A DNA stretch of 64,000 bases, taken from NCBI RefSeq assembly GCF_023078275.1, contig NC_062978.1, positions 22,405,883 to 22,469,882 of the forward strand, given 5' to 3'. Positions within the stretch are counted from its first letter, which is position 1, and the number at the start of each line of letters is the position of its first letter. The notes under the pieces were generated by a model. The model did no database searches. It was not told where the DNA came from and saw only the letters and a list, made by a program, of their open reading frames with translations. A program made the translations under genes and the position numbers. The DNA is from Leguminivora glycinivorella (Eukaryota > Arthropoda > Insecta > Lepidoptera > Tortricidae). Positions 54,283 through 64,000 of the stretch are shown here, one piece after another.

Positions 54283-55050
54283 AGTACATGAGTACGAGTG
54301 GCGATAAATTAAAACACGAGATACGAATTTCCTTTTCGCACGTGTATCGTACGATGTTTTTCAGTACAGGTGGCCCTCCGAAGTTTCGACCTGACATAAT
54401 ATACCGGGTGGGGTCTGTAACAAAAGCAAAAAATTAAACTGTAGGCTGTACTCCTTACCCTGACCAACATTTCTTCAACGACTTTTAAAAATAACTTGTA
54501 TTTTGTTATTTATCACCCTTGAAAGTTTAATGAGGTAATGTACTGCGAATTCTGTTAAGTCTAAAGTGTGACTGACAACGTCAATGACAACAATAATGGC
54601 GTCCATTGAAGCTAATATTTAGTTTATATGAAAAATTAGAAAATTAAAAACTTCATAATTTTTAAAAGTCGCTGAGGAAATGTTGGTTAGTTTAAGGAGT
54701 ACAGCTAACAGTTTAATTTTTTGCTTTTGTTACAGACCCCACCCTGTATAATGAACCACTTCTCGCACTATTAGTGCATAAAATAAAACACCATCTGTAC
54801 TGAAATAGTACATTACGATACAAGTGCGTAAAAAAGGAAGTTCGAAACGAGTGGCGATAAATTAAAACACGGCCGAAGGGAGTCTTTTAAATCGACACGA
54901 GTTACGAATTTCCTTTTCGCACGTGTATCGTACGACGTTTTTCAGTGCAGATGAGCCTCCGAAGTTTCGACCTGGCATATAGTGAACCACTTCTCGCACT
55001 AGTGCGTAAAAAAAACACCATCTGTACTGAAAAATAACATCCGGTATGGA
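54283..55050. mobile_element. Tandem/palindromic element 'GAGTGGCGATAAATTAAAAC', split by a MITE
   Basis: GAGTGGCGATAAATTAAAAC, CGAATTTCCTTTTCGCACGT, GTATCGTACGA.GTTTTTCAG, CCTCCGAAGTTTCGACCTG and ACCACTTCTCGCACTA occur twice in order (54292-54400 continuing at 54750, and 54850-55005). CATCTGTACTGAAA closes each unit. GATACAAGTGCGTAAAAAAGG (54820) is the inverse of the CGCACGTGTATC block. Confidence 0.7.
54401..54749. mobile_element. TIR element 'ATACCGGGTGGGGTCTGTAA' (349 bp)
   Basis: ATACCGGGTGGGGTCTGTAA, CAAAAGCAAAAAATTAAACTG and GCTGTACTCCTTA on the left are mirrored by AAGGAGTACAGC, CAGTTTAATTTTTTGCTTTTG and TTACAGACCCCACCCTGTAT. It sits inside a unit of 54283-55050 (CTGACATAAT before, AATGAACCAC after). 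It is non-coding. Confidence 0.85.
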
Positions 55051-55390
55051 GAAATAAGAGCACTACAAAAGGTTTCTTAATAGAACCAAAAATAAAATTA
55101 CATACAATTTCTATGTCGATTACTGTCTGTCATAATACTAAGAAAATAATAAGTAAAACCTATGGAAGTTAACATTAGTGCCCACATCTTGTGTGCCTAC
55201 TAAGCCCTCAGTAATATTTACAACCCTCCTACGGTGTGGCCTCCCACCATTGACAACTTCCATTCAAACTCTGTTTATTGCCTAATCACCATAAATTATT
55301 GGGAATGGCTAATTCAGAATATAACTATGAGCCAACAATGGAAAATAACAGAACTGATTTAGTAAGTGCTTTCATTTAATAACACCTTTA

Positions 55391-55469
55391 AGCCTCCGCC
55401 ACACATAAAGCGTTTTGATAGCGTAGCGTTAGCGGTGCGCAATGATAGCGGTGCGCCGGCGGAACGCTG
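55391..55469. mobile_element. GC-rich MITE half (copy D)
   Basis: AAGCCTCCGCCACACATAAAG, GCGTTTTGATAGCGTAGCGT and GATAGCGGTGCGCCGGCGGA, then an abrupt change at 55470. Confidence 0.7.
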
Positions 55470-55627
55470 TAATTCTCAAATTTCGCTCCGATTGATTAAG
55501 TTTTGAAGGAGGAAACAGTCGAGAGCCGAACCTCGATTTTAAAGATTTTTTTCGCAATATCTTTTAACTGAGTTGTTCTTAATGGACAATTTTTTTTTCT
55601 ATAAATCTAGTTAATAACACTAGTATA

Positions 55628-55859
55628 ACATTACATAACATACAATCACGCCTGTATCCCATAAAGGCAGAGCACATGAAACTACTAAAGCTTCAGGGCC
55701 ACTCTTGGCAAATAAGGGGTTAAAAGAAAACGAAACTATGGCATTGCAGTGACAGGTTGCCAGCCTCTCGCCTACACCACAATTTAACCCATATCCCATA
55801 GTCGCCTTCTACGACACCCACGGGAAGAAAGGGGGTGGTGAAATTCTTAAACCGTCACC
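55628..55859 (-). mobile_element. Retroposon 'CACGCCTGTATCCC' family with 11-bp TSD
   Basis: ACATAACATACAATCACGCC through AAATTCTTAAACCGTCACC. It is flanked by ACACTAGTATA at 55617-55627 and 55860-55870. Its length, 232 bases, is close to the 251-base copy at 41714-41964. Confidence 0.88.
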
Positions 55860-56006
55860 ACACTAGTATATTTAACTAAAATTCCCAAATTGAAAGGAGC
55901 CCCCCTTTCCGTTGTAGCATTTTCGCTCCTGTAGGTATAGTCTTAAGCTCATTGAGCATACAGTTGTCGTTGTGTGCGTGAGTGATGTGATGACATTAGC
56001 TGGGTA

Positions 56007-56152
56007 CGTAGCCTAATGGCACAAACGCTCACGAAACGAAACGCTCGTAGATATGTATGTCTATTGCTCGTGCGTATTGGCGCGACAGAGCCAGACTACC
56101 TTTTGCGGCGTTTCGTTTTCGTTTCGCGTCGTAGAAATGCCATTCGGCTACG
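56007..56152. mobile_element. MITE, family 'CGTAGCCGAATGG' (copy 3)
   Basis: ACGTAGCCTAATGGCACAAA and CGCTCACGAAACGAAACGCT are mirrored by GCGTTTCGTTTTCGTTTCGC and GCCATTCGGCTACG. The centre is GTATTGGCGCGACAGAGCCA. Confidence 0.8.
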
Positions 56153-56154
56153 GG

Positions 56155-57175
56155 GCCTGGTGGGTGTTCGCATGTACAGTAAATAGAAGCGCTCATTTAC
56201 AAGTGTCTGTGTGTGTGCGTGTATGTATGACTGTGTGTGTATGTTCAAGAATTTGCGACAGGCGTATTCTATACAAATCGACCGATATGTCTTGAATGCC
56301 ACTCAAATCATTACAACCTATTATTGTAAACAGAACATGCCTACCAATCACTCTTGCCCAAATAACCTCTATTTTCGCATTGACGCAAAAATCCATTCAT
56401 TATCATAGATTTACGCGGCTCCAAACTCATTTCGGCTCTCAGTCCTGTAAGAAATAGGTAATCTCGGAGGATTTTTAAAGCCTCAATATATACTGGAGAC
56501 TGTTAGTGATGTGTTGTCAATATTTTCTGTTTATCGATGTTCATCTTTTTTTTTGCTGTTTTTTTTTATTTGTCAATAAATATTGAAAAATTCCATGTTG
56601 TTTTTTTTAATCACAAAATGTTTTTTTTAATACACGTTCCTTGTTTTTTTACAGACTAGTTTCGCTCATTTTATAAGTCAACTTTGTAAAATTTACTTCA
56701 CATGCTCAAACCCCTAATTTTGTATAAGAAATCGATACTTCGCTTCTACATACTTTCTGTCAACTAGTAATTTTATGTTTTTTAACAAGTGCCTGTAGGT
56801 ACCTTAAATTATTGTACAATCTTTTTTGCAAAAAATACCAAGTAGTCGTGACCAGGGACATACAATTGACTGACAGCTGCTACGTTATTGTCTCAGTGGG
56901 ATGTCACATTGTCTCTTTTGTCGCTTCAAGGTCTCGTTACGAAATTATTCTAATTCTTAACTACAGAATGTCATTATCATTAAGTAGTTAAGGCTAATTG
57001 TCCGTTATTATTATTTATGAACGATCCTACAGATTATGCACTAATGTGAATCGTCACTACTTTGAAAAAAATCGTATCTTCTTCTGCCAGAAAAAAACAA
57101 ATGTAGTTTCAACTTTGAGTAGCAGTATGAGATAAGAGATTTTTTCTAATCAGTGACAAAATTCTAACCAGAAAT
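56155..57175. other. Gene-free stretch
   Basis: (GT)n-rich patch at 56205-56242. CAACTTTGAGTAGCAGTATG (57108) matches CTTTGAGCAGCAGTGTGAGA at about 46230, an unnamed dispersed scrap. Confidence 0.45.
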
Positions 57176-57180
57176 ACGAG

Positions 57181-57674
57181 TATATAAGGTCCTAATTTAT
57201 TAGATGCAGATATTTTTACAGCTGATAGTACTCGGTCTCTGGAGTATATTAAACCGTGAAACATTATAGCTTTTACGATGTTTTTTTGGAGAAAACGGAA
57301 AAACAAATTTGCTACGTAAAAACACCCTGTTTATGTGATTATTAAATGAAAACTCATTGAACAGATTCTAGTACCTCTTTTACGTACCACTTAACTGTAA
57401 CTGGCCACTTCAATGACATGTGCAGTTTTCCCGCCGAACCTTTACGACATTTACAACAAACAATTGTTGACATGACAGACAGTGTTATTGTGACATGTGA
57501 TAATGCACATGATGATTTTTTTTAGACGAAATTATAATTAATTTTTTTTGTTAGGAAAATGAAATTAAAAAGGTTACATGAAAAGATTTCTTAATTTATA
57601 TTTAAAGTTAATTATTTTAATGTAAAGTATCATGTGTTAAAATATCTGCAACTAATAAATTAGGACCTTATATA
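57181..57674. mobile_element. TIR element, 36-bp ends, 494 bp
   Basis: The end at 57181-57216 (TATATAAGGTCCTAATTTAT..) is complemented at 57639-57674 with a single mismatch. There is no transposase inside. Confidence 0.88.
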
Positions 57675-57796
57675 GGTGACTATTGTCAAGAGGGTTGTTA
57701 TTCTGATGCAGGTATTGTAGGTATGTGGTGACAGTTCAGTATAGTATGAAAAAAAATAGTTCTTATGAAAATCCGCAACATGGCGCGTAGTCATAT

Positions 57797-58475
57797 ACAC
57801 CGTGTTTCCGGTATCACTCAAAACCTCAGACACCCCAACTGATTTTTATTTTTTTAAACGTATCTAGAATATTCATTTTTTAATTTGATGATTATTATTT
57901 TTTTAAATTGAATATTTAATTTTCTGTGCAGCTCTACTCGACTTTTAACTCTACAAAAAAAATAATTGCTAGCTACCATCGTAAACCTTAAAACTGATTA
58001 ATTGTGTACATTACTGCAACGACATAAGGTTTACCAATAGACAGCTATGTCACTGTAAAGCACGTTAAACTGTGTCACAGTAAACTTCAAATTGGACAGG
58101 AGACGCAGTAAGCAAATTTAAACCTAACATTCAACATGACAAGGTTGTAATTAGGTAAGAGTTCAATTTGTTATGACTTATGATAAACTTTAAAATTAAA
58201 GTGACGCACAACGTCAAACTCGTAGTGGAAAAAATAATAGTCCAAGTAACCAGCCAGTATTAATACCCCTAAATACTGAAAAAGGTATACAACCTCTAGC
58301 AATATGATATTCACAATATTGTATTACGAATTTGTAGAATGGGCACGTAAACAATAACTAATAATACAAATTAAAACAAAAAATATTACCCCCATCAAGA
58401 TATAGCTCAATCGATTCTACTCTCGATTCTGAACAAACGGTTTTCAGGTTTTTAGTGTTAAGTGAAACACGGTGT
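57797..58475. mobile_element. TIR element 'ACACCGTGTTTC' (~680 bp)
   Basis: ACACCGTGTTTCCGGTATCA then CTCAAAACCT is answered by AGGTTTTTAGTGTTAAGTGA then AACACGGTGT. The ends match with several mismatches. TA lies at each edge. The interior is AT-rich and non-coding. Confidence 0.65.
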
Positions 58476-58479
58476 ATTT

Positions 58480-59555
58480 TTGGTCAGGGTTTAAAACATA
58501 GATTTGGGTGTTTATTACTGATTGCTCCAATAAGGTAGCACATATTTAGCTAATATAGTTATAATTTTAAAAAAGTCGATATTTTTAGCAAGTAAAACGC
58601 AGGCAGATGATAGTTTTCTAAAACTGAGTTCCTCGATAACGGGACATCACTAGTAGCACACGGGGATATTGGTAATCTGAGCCTGTGGCCCCGAGTGGCA
58701 CATTTCCATATTGAAGACAGTAATACAACCTCCAATATAGAGTTTCCTTACAATATGTGCTATGAAAAATGACTTATTATGTTTAGTCTCGATATGACGG
58801 CTTCTGTATCTTTTATTACGTTACCTTATGATAATCGCTCTTGATGTCTTTTCTAGATTAAATTTGTACTGATTTTGAACTAGTTTTGATACGACCTTGA
58901 TTCAGTTAACACAAAACTTTTTGAAAATTTCGAAGAATAAGAGAGGGATATTGCTCTTTTAAATTATGAAACATACCTAAACGATTTCGTACAACGACAG
59001 TATTTATTTCAATATTCAAGAATGTTAATACTACTCTTCAGGTAATGCGAAAATTCTGGCGTTTAATAGAAGTAGGTAATTTTATATTTCTTTTTCAATT
59101 TAAGTCAACAACTCATAACTCTTCTACTTTAATATCTTGGTGGTACTTAATCTCCTTTCAATATCCTCTATTCTAATTATAAATGTCATTATAAGAGACC
59201 GTAACCGTAATAATCGGGTTAATTCTGAAATTCAATTTCAGTGACTTCCGTTGAACAACGAAACAGAAGCAATTTGGAACTGACTCTTATCCGCAACTGA
59301 CAGGTCTTGATGAACAAAAAATCTATCTTCGGCGTTTGACCGCGAATTCTCATTGGAGTTTTGTATATCCCAGATATGTGCCTGTTATTGACATTTTTAA
59401 AAGTTGAAAAAGTTGGAATGGCCTTCTAGCCCAATTCGTAGTTATCCTATTTATTTTGTTGAAAAGCCAGGAAGCCAGGAACGAACGAGTGAATGATATT
59501 GTGTGTGTATCTCATTAACCAATAAAATGGTGACACTGTATATAGACACAGGTGT
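58480..59555. other. Gene-free stretch
   Basis: Nothing recognised. Confidence 0.4.
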
Positions 59556-59562
59556 CATACTT

Positions 59563-59771
59563 AGTCCGTTTTCACATTCATCATCATCACAGATCTTTGC
59601 GTCTATTGCAGACGATTTACACATTGCTGCTTCGACAACGGGTTTGGTGACTGTGGAGGCCGATTCGCGAGCGGCACGCGATTTTAATGGAAAAAATCCA
59701 AGATGGCGCCTGTAATGTATGGGGTATCGGTCCTACATCCGATATCGTATCGGATAATGTGAAAACGCACT
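59563..59771. mobile_element. MITE 'AGTCCGTTTTCACATT'
   Basis: AGTCCGTTTTCACATT is mirrored by AATGTGAAAACGCACT. CATCCGATATCGTATCGGAT lies just inside the right end. The frame at 59503-59715 runs through it without meaning. Confidence 0.7.
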
Positions 59772-60199
59772 TACAATTAAATTTTTGTTCATTTCATTCG
59801 GATTCGCTTACCTATCATCACAGTTGTTATCAGTTTCACATAGTTTGGGACCGTTTGAGCCTAGGTCAATCTAGCCAGCCTATATAAAACCGCATGCTAT
59901 TAGTCGCAAAGTCAATGTAGAAGCCTGTGCAATAGCTGTGGCAATAGCAATGCCACTAGAAGATGAATATCGGCCTAAATCCAAGAACTATTGCCGGTCG
60001 ATCAATAACGCAACCGCAGTCATTTACAAACTGCATCTCCTTCAGGGTTGTCCACTCTAAAATTCATATATTTCGGTTTAAGCATACCACTAAAATAAAG
60101 TCGACGTCGACGTCTACAATAAATCATCGTGTCTTGGTATAAAGTTAAAATAGCTAATTCTATTTTATTTTATTAATTTGCCTATCGCAATTTCATTTT

Positions 60200-60305
60200 C
60201 TTTCAACCCCTTAATTACCAAGAGGCAGACTGAAACTTGCAGTTTCATATGCTCTGCCTACCCTGTTTGGGAATAAAGGCCGTAGTTTATATATGTATGT
60301 GTGTA
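60200..60305 (+). mobile_element. Retroposon 'CACGCCTGTATCCC' family, 3' part
   Basis: TTCTTTCAACCCCTTAATTA, ACTTGCAGTTTCATATGCTC, TGCCTACCCTGTTTGGGAAT and (TATG)n to 60303. The orientation is opposite to the other copies. Confidence 0.65.
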
Positions 60306-60408
60306 AACTACAGTAACGGTGCAGTGAGTGATCGACGTTAAGATTTGTAAAACCTTTAACACCTTGATATCACATACACATACTACTGCAAACCTACAGA
60401 TATGTACT

Positions 60409-60942
60409 TACGGGCATTTTCAGAATTTGGGACACCCCAGTTAGCGTAAGTTGTGAACAAAAATTAACTCGCTGTCAGTTTTGTGATGATAATTAAGCAT
60501 GAAATTTCTATAAAAATATTATTTTTGTGTTAATAACATAAACTTTAAGCGATAAGATACATTCAGAATGTAAAAAAAGTAAATTTTAGACAGATTTTAT
60601 GCTTAATTGTCGTCACAAAACTGACAGCGAGTTAATTTTTGTTAACAACTTACGATGTATTTTACGGTCCGTGAATTCTATAGTAAGTTTAATTTAAAAT
60701 GATGAATGTGTGTTTTTTTTCCTTTGACATTTTGTTTTAATTTCTTGTGTTTTTTATATATATGTTTATGGTTAGTATTTATCATTATTTTTTGACTAAG
60801 TTGTTTAAGATTATTTAAATTCCTTATTTTATTGTATTATTATTTTTGTATTTTTGACATGTGTTGTTTATGACATTAAAGATTTTGAATTGAATTGAAT
60901 TTACGCTAATTGGGGTGACCTACATTTTGAAAATGCCCTTAC
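60409..60942. mobile_element. TIR/hairpin element split by a LINE tail
   Basis: The outer ends GGGCATTTTCAGAATTTGGG plus CACCCCAGTTAGCGTAA answer TTACGCTAATTGGGGTGACC plus CATTTTGAAAATGCCC. Inner arms of about 60 bases (from 60447, and ending about 60654) share AACAAAAATTAACTCGCTGT and its complement. The segment 60655-60900 is foreign. Confidence 0.8.
60655..60900 (+). mobile_element. Retroelement 3' tail ending (TTGAA)n
   Basis: AT-rich text ending TTTATGACATTAAAGATTTTG then AATTGAATTGAATT. It lies between TTACG (60650-60654) and TTACG (60901-60905), a likely short target duplication. It looks like a LINE 3' untranslated end. Confidence 0.6.
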
Positions 60943-61496
60943 TCATCGTACATCCTTATGTGTAATCTCTGCAACACCTACACCATCTTATTATATCGTA
61001 GTAATTTCAAAGTGTTGTGTTGTAACGAACTATTATATTCTTTAGCTGTAACCCTGGACTACATTCGAGTAAAGTGTGCAGTGTCTGTACATCAATCAAT
61101 TCCTCAGCATCACCAATCAACCATTATGCTCATTTGTTGTCTTGGCCCTATGCCCTTTGTATTACGGCCTAGGTGAGTAGGTGCTGGCCTAGGTTATCTG
61201 TGTCCTTATAGCATTCACTCACAAAGTTTTATCGTCATAATAAAATTTAATATGTTTGATAACATATCATAATGTCTGAATCAAATCAAACCCGTTACTG
61301 TCTATGTGCATATTATGGTTAAAGAAATTTATTTTCTCAAAAGAAATTTAACATTTCACTTATATAGAGAAAATACAAGATAAAACAAATTATGAGTGAG
61401 CATGTAAATAATCTAACAGATTAAAATACTTAACGAGTAAAAGATTACACGTAAAAACAAAGTGTACAAGTGTATATTCACTTTATAATTGGACGT

Positions 61497-61627
61497 AGTT
61501 ACGCAGAAACGTTCCATTCCACATGAAATTGTCATTAAGTTTTAGACATTGTATGAAAAATAAAAGTCTTTCATTTCAATGACAATTTCAGTTAGATTGG
61601 AACGTTTCTGCGTAACTACGTCCAATT
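61497..61627. mobile_element. Hairpin MITE, ~50-bp arms
   Basis: AATTGGACGTAGTTACGCAG then AAACGTTCCA and GAAATTGTCATT pairs with AATGACAATTTC, TGGAACGTTT and CTGCGTAACTACGTCCAATT. Only a handful of mismatches occur in 50. Confidence 0.85.
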
Positions 61628-61629
61628 TA

Positions 61630-62485
61630 TCTCGGAAATATGAAACTATTAAGGACACTGACTTCTTTCTGCGACTTTATCAGCATGAGATTATATTGAG
61701 AATTCGAAAATTACGTCAAAATATCCACTAACATTTGTTTACATCATGAATCTTGACTAAGCTTTTACTATATTAATTTGCATCTTATCGGTGACCTATG
61801 AAATGCGGTCTAGAATTCTAGACTACATAATTGTGTCACCAATACCAAACTAATAAATAAGAGGCATTATCAGTAACCCTAACCTCCAGTAATTATTTAG
61901 GCTGCAACCTGAATCTGTCAAACATAACGTTTACTCGGTACTTGATTGAAATCAATTTTGATAATTCGTGGAGCATTGTATCCGACAATCAGGAAAAAAA
62001 TCTTCTCATTTATGCGGTCACCGAATATCAGGGTTATTCTGACTTTAATAACAGAGAAATTAAATCTTGATTAGATATGGATCTTGACAGTGGTACTGTC
62101 AAAATTATAATTTCTTCCACCATTAAGCGACACTTTACTCCAATTCTTGTCTTACATAAATGACCAATTTGATTGAGATGCTGTTAGGCCGCTTCCCCAG
62201 TTGTCGGTGCGGTATCGGTGCAGTAAAACAAGTATTATATATAAACAATAAGTGTGGAAGGGACCTTAATACAAACACTTCCCATCATACCACATAGCAC
62301 CAGACCACTTCTCATAATACCCACCTTGCAGCAGCAGGTAGAGGTGCTTAGGGTGATGTCACATGAGAGTAATTTTTGATGCCCAATTCCGGTTGTCATA
62401 CACCGGGTCACGTGATCACGCATAGGTATATTGTATTGTAAAGCGTGACCAAAATTGCGCTGCAGAAACTACACGTGTAGCTTCA
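61630..62485. other. Gene-free stretch
   Basis: Nothing recognised. Confidence 0.4.
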
Positions 62486-62489
62486 CCGT

Positions 62490-62646
62490 TAAGCCTCTGC
62501 CAAACATAGGGCGTTTTGTTAGCGTAGCGTTAGCGGAGCGGAGTGAGCTGAATACGCTCGCAATCTGCTACGTCCGGCGCACCGCCATCCATCATTGTGC
62601 TCCGCTAACGCTGCGCTCTCAAAACGCGCATGTGTGGCCGAGGTTT
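62490..62646. mobile_element. GC-rich MITE (copy E, near complete)
   Basis: TTAAGCCTCTGCCAAACATA, GGGCGTTTTGTTAGCGTAGC, GTCCGGCGCACCGCCATC and CATGTGTGGCCGAGGTTTTA. This copy shows both family ends in 157 bases. Confidence 0.75.
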
Positions 62647-62964
62647 TAGAGTAGGTACTTGTAGAAAAAGACAACACAATTTTTGCACACTTTGGCAATG
62701 GCGCCTTACAATCCGCAAGTACAAGCTCAAGTGCAGCGCATTAGCGCACCAATTAAACCTGACGTTGATTAACGACTAAGGATTTTTCTCTGCTTATTTA
62801 TTCCGTTTTAACGAGTTCTTTAGAAATGAGGTTATTATTTAAGAGAACTATAATCAGGCACTAAGTTCTCTGTTATTAAGAATTCGAGTATTTGCGATGT
62901 CGAATAACGTCAGTCTATGAAAGTCACACTGGTATGAGAAAAACTCTCACATTGAATTAATTGG

Positions 62965-63164
62965 TTAACTAACAGACAATAGTTGATAAGCGGTCACTGC
63001 CGCCAATGCCGCGAAACACCAGAAGGGTTGAAGGTACGTGATAGGTGTACACACTTTTCTAGAAGGATGAAGGTCATATCGGTCCGCAAATACCGCAGGC
63101 AACAGTTCATTCCATAGTGTAGCTGTGCGAGGCAAGAAGTTGAGGACTGCTAGTGTAGCCATCT
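62965..63164 (-). pseudogene. LINE (Jockey/CR1-type) C-terminal remnant
   Basis: The minus-strand frame reads NFLPRTATLWNELLPAVFAD then RYDL before a frame change, after which GIGGSDRLSTI-like text follows in another frame. F.PRTA.LWN.LP..VFP..Y is the canonical ending of Jockey/CR1-type LINE proteins. A MITE sits directly upstream (63165-63285), so earlier coding sequence is lost or displaced. Confidence 0.75.
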
Positions 63165-63285
63165 AAGGGTCACTTGCACCACTGAAAATAGAGGGTTAAC
63201 CCGAGGATTTACCCACCATTTTATATGGAATTTGACAGTTGATAGCTCACTAACCCTGAGTTGTGGTTGGTGCAAGTGGGCCTAA
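63165..63285. mobile_element. MITE 'TAAGGGTCACTTGCACCA'
   Basis: AAGGGTCACTTGCACCACTG is mirrored by TTGGTGCAAGTGGGCCTAA. The interior reads GGTTAACCCGAGG and TATGGAATTTGACAGTTGA. It borders the LINE remnant. Confidence 0.75.
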
Positions 63286-63289
63286 GTGA

Positions 63290-64000
63290 TGGAGATTTAC
63301 CATCCATAAACTAATACTGAGCCAAGTAAATTGATATTCCTTAAAAACAGTGATTAAGAAGTGCATTCGATTATACACAGTGATTTATAATCCCCCATAC
63401 ACAGTAATTACTATGTTGAAAGCTCACAATAAATGGATGCACTTACTTTTATGCAATTTACGTGATAAATTGTCTGTTACGAAACGTTGCATGTGAGTAA
63501 TCTTGTACCGTTTATGAACGATATTTGTAACGATTGGATCAACACTGTGGGAATACTTTTTTGTAGATTTGTGGGGCACTCGGCTCAGTATAGTAGAGTA
63601 AATTAAGCAAGCTAAATCAATTCCAATAAATGACAATACAAAATAACACTATTACGATGTGAAACATACTAAAAGACATTAGGTAAAGATGTAGTTTACT
63701 AGATTAGATTATTTATTTCGGCAATAGAAATGTGTGTTTTTTGCGTGTACTTTTTTATCTTCTCATGCATTTTCTTAGTAAAGTAAGATATTTTGTTTCA
63801 TCGTCATACAGAACACGGACTTATCTACCTACTTGTGTAAAGAAGACTACATACTATTTTGATATTCAAATATAATCAATTAATACACCTAGCAATGTTT
63901 AGCTATTCCTTGCGATAATTTCATAACAATTACGTAAGTTGTGTTTACATAGATTAGAAATGTGTCACTATGTGAATGTAAACATATCGCAGCGGCATAT
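63290..64000. other. Gene-free stretch
   Basis: Nothing recognised. Confidence 0.4.

Overview
This window looks like non-coding nuclear DNA (intergenic or deep intronic) from a moth or butterfly (Lepidoptera). It is AT-rich and dense in short stop-to-stop frames. I found no continuous host protein gene: the longest open frame is 138 codons, and it is antisense to a retrotransposon remnant. The lepidopteran assignment is inference. It rests on remembered repeat families: RTE-like LINE C-termini, a tRNA-headed SINE, 'GGGTTCCGTA' and 'ACCGACTTCAAAAAAGG' dispersed repeats, and MITEs with ends such as CCCCTTATTCATAAACG and GGGCCACTTGCACC. No database could be searched.

Layout. 0-3 kb: old MITEs, a Jockey/CR1-type LINE C-terminus (about 1715-1905, +) and an RTE-type LINE C-terminus (about 2130-2340, -). 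3.2-5.7 kb: an AT-rich array of ~370-bp repeats that then runs backwards, making a large palindrome. 6-14 kb: MITEs, including a 430-bp GC-rich multi-hairpin block (7509-7939). 15.8-18.2 kb: a composite region bounded by matching inverted ends and filled with other repeats. 18.5-25.7 kb: retroelement tails, hairpin MITEs and two tandem arrays. 27 kb: a MITE split by an RTE insertion with an 11-bp target-site duplication. 29.1-30.6 kb: a foldback element with ~270-290 bp inverted arms. 30.8-31.4 kb: a 600-bp dispersed repeat. 37.1-38.8 kb: a complete-length Tc1-like transposon with perfect 30-bp ends and a broken transposase. 40.4-48.6 kb: SINEs, a hAT-type MITE with an 8-bp duplication, and more hairpins. 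51-64 kb: several TIR elements, SINE insertions with clear target-site duplications, and LINE tails.

How the parts act together: truncated retroposons with 11-16 bp duplications are what LINE-type machinery acting in trans leaves behind. The hairpin MITEs must have been moved by transposases encoded elsewhere. Several elements sit inside others (27 kb, 23 kb, 45 kb, 54 kb, 60.6 kb), which gives relative insertion orders. The only transposase reading frame seen, the Tc1-like one, is dead. The stretches between repeats hold nothing I can name.
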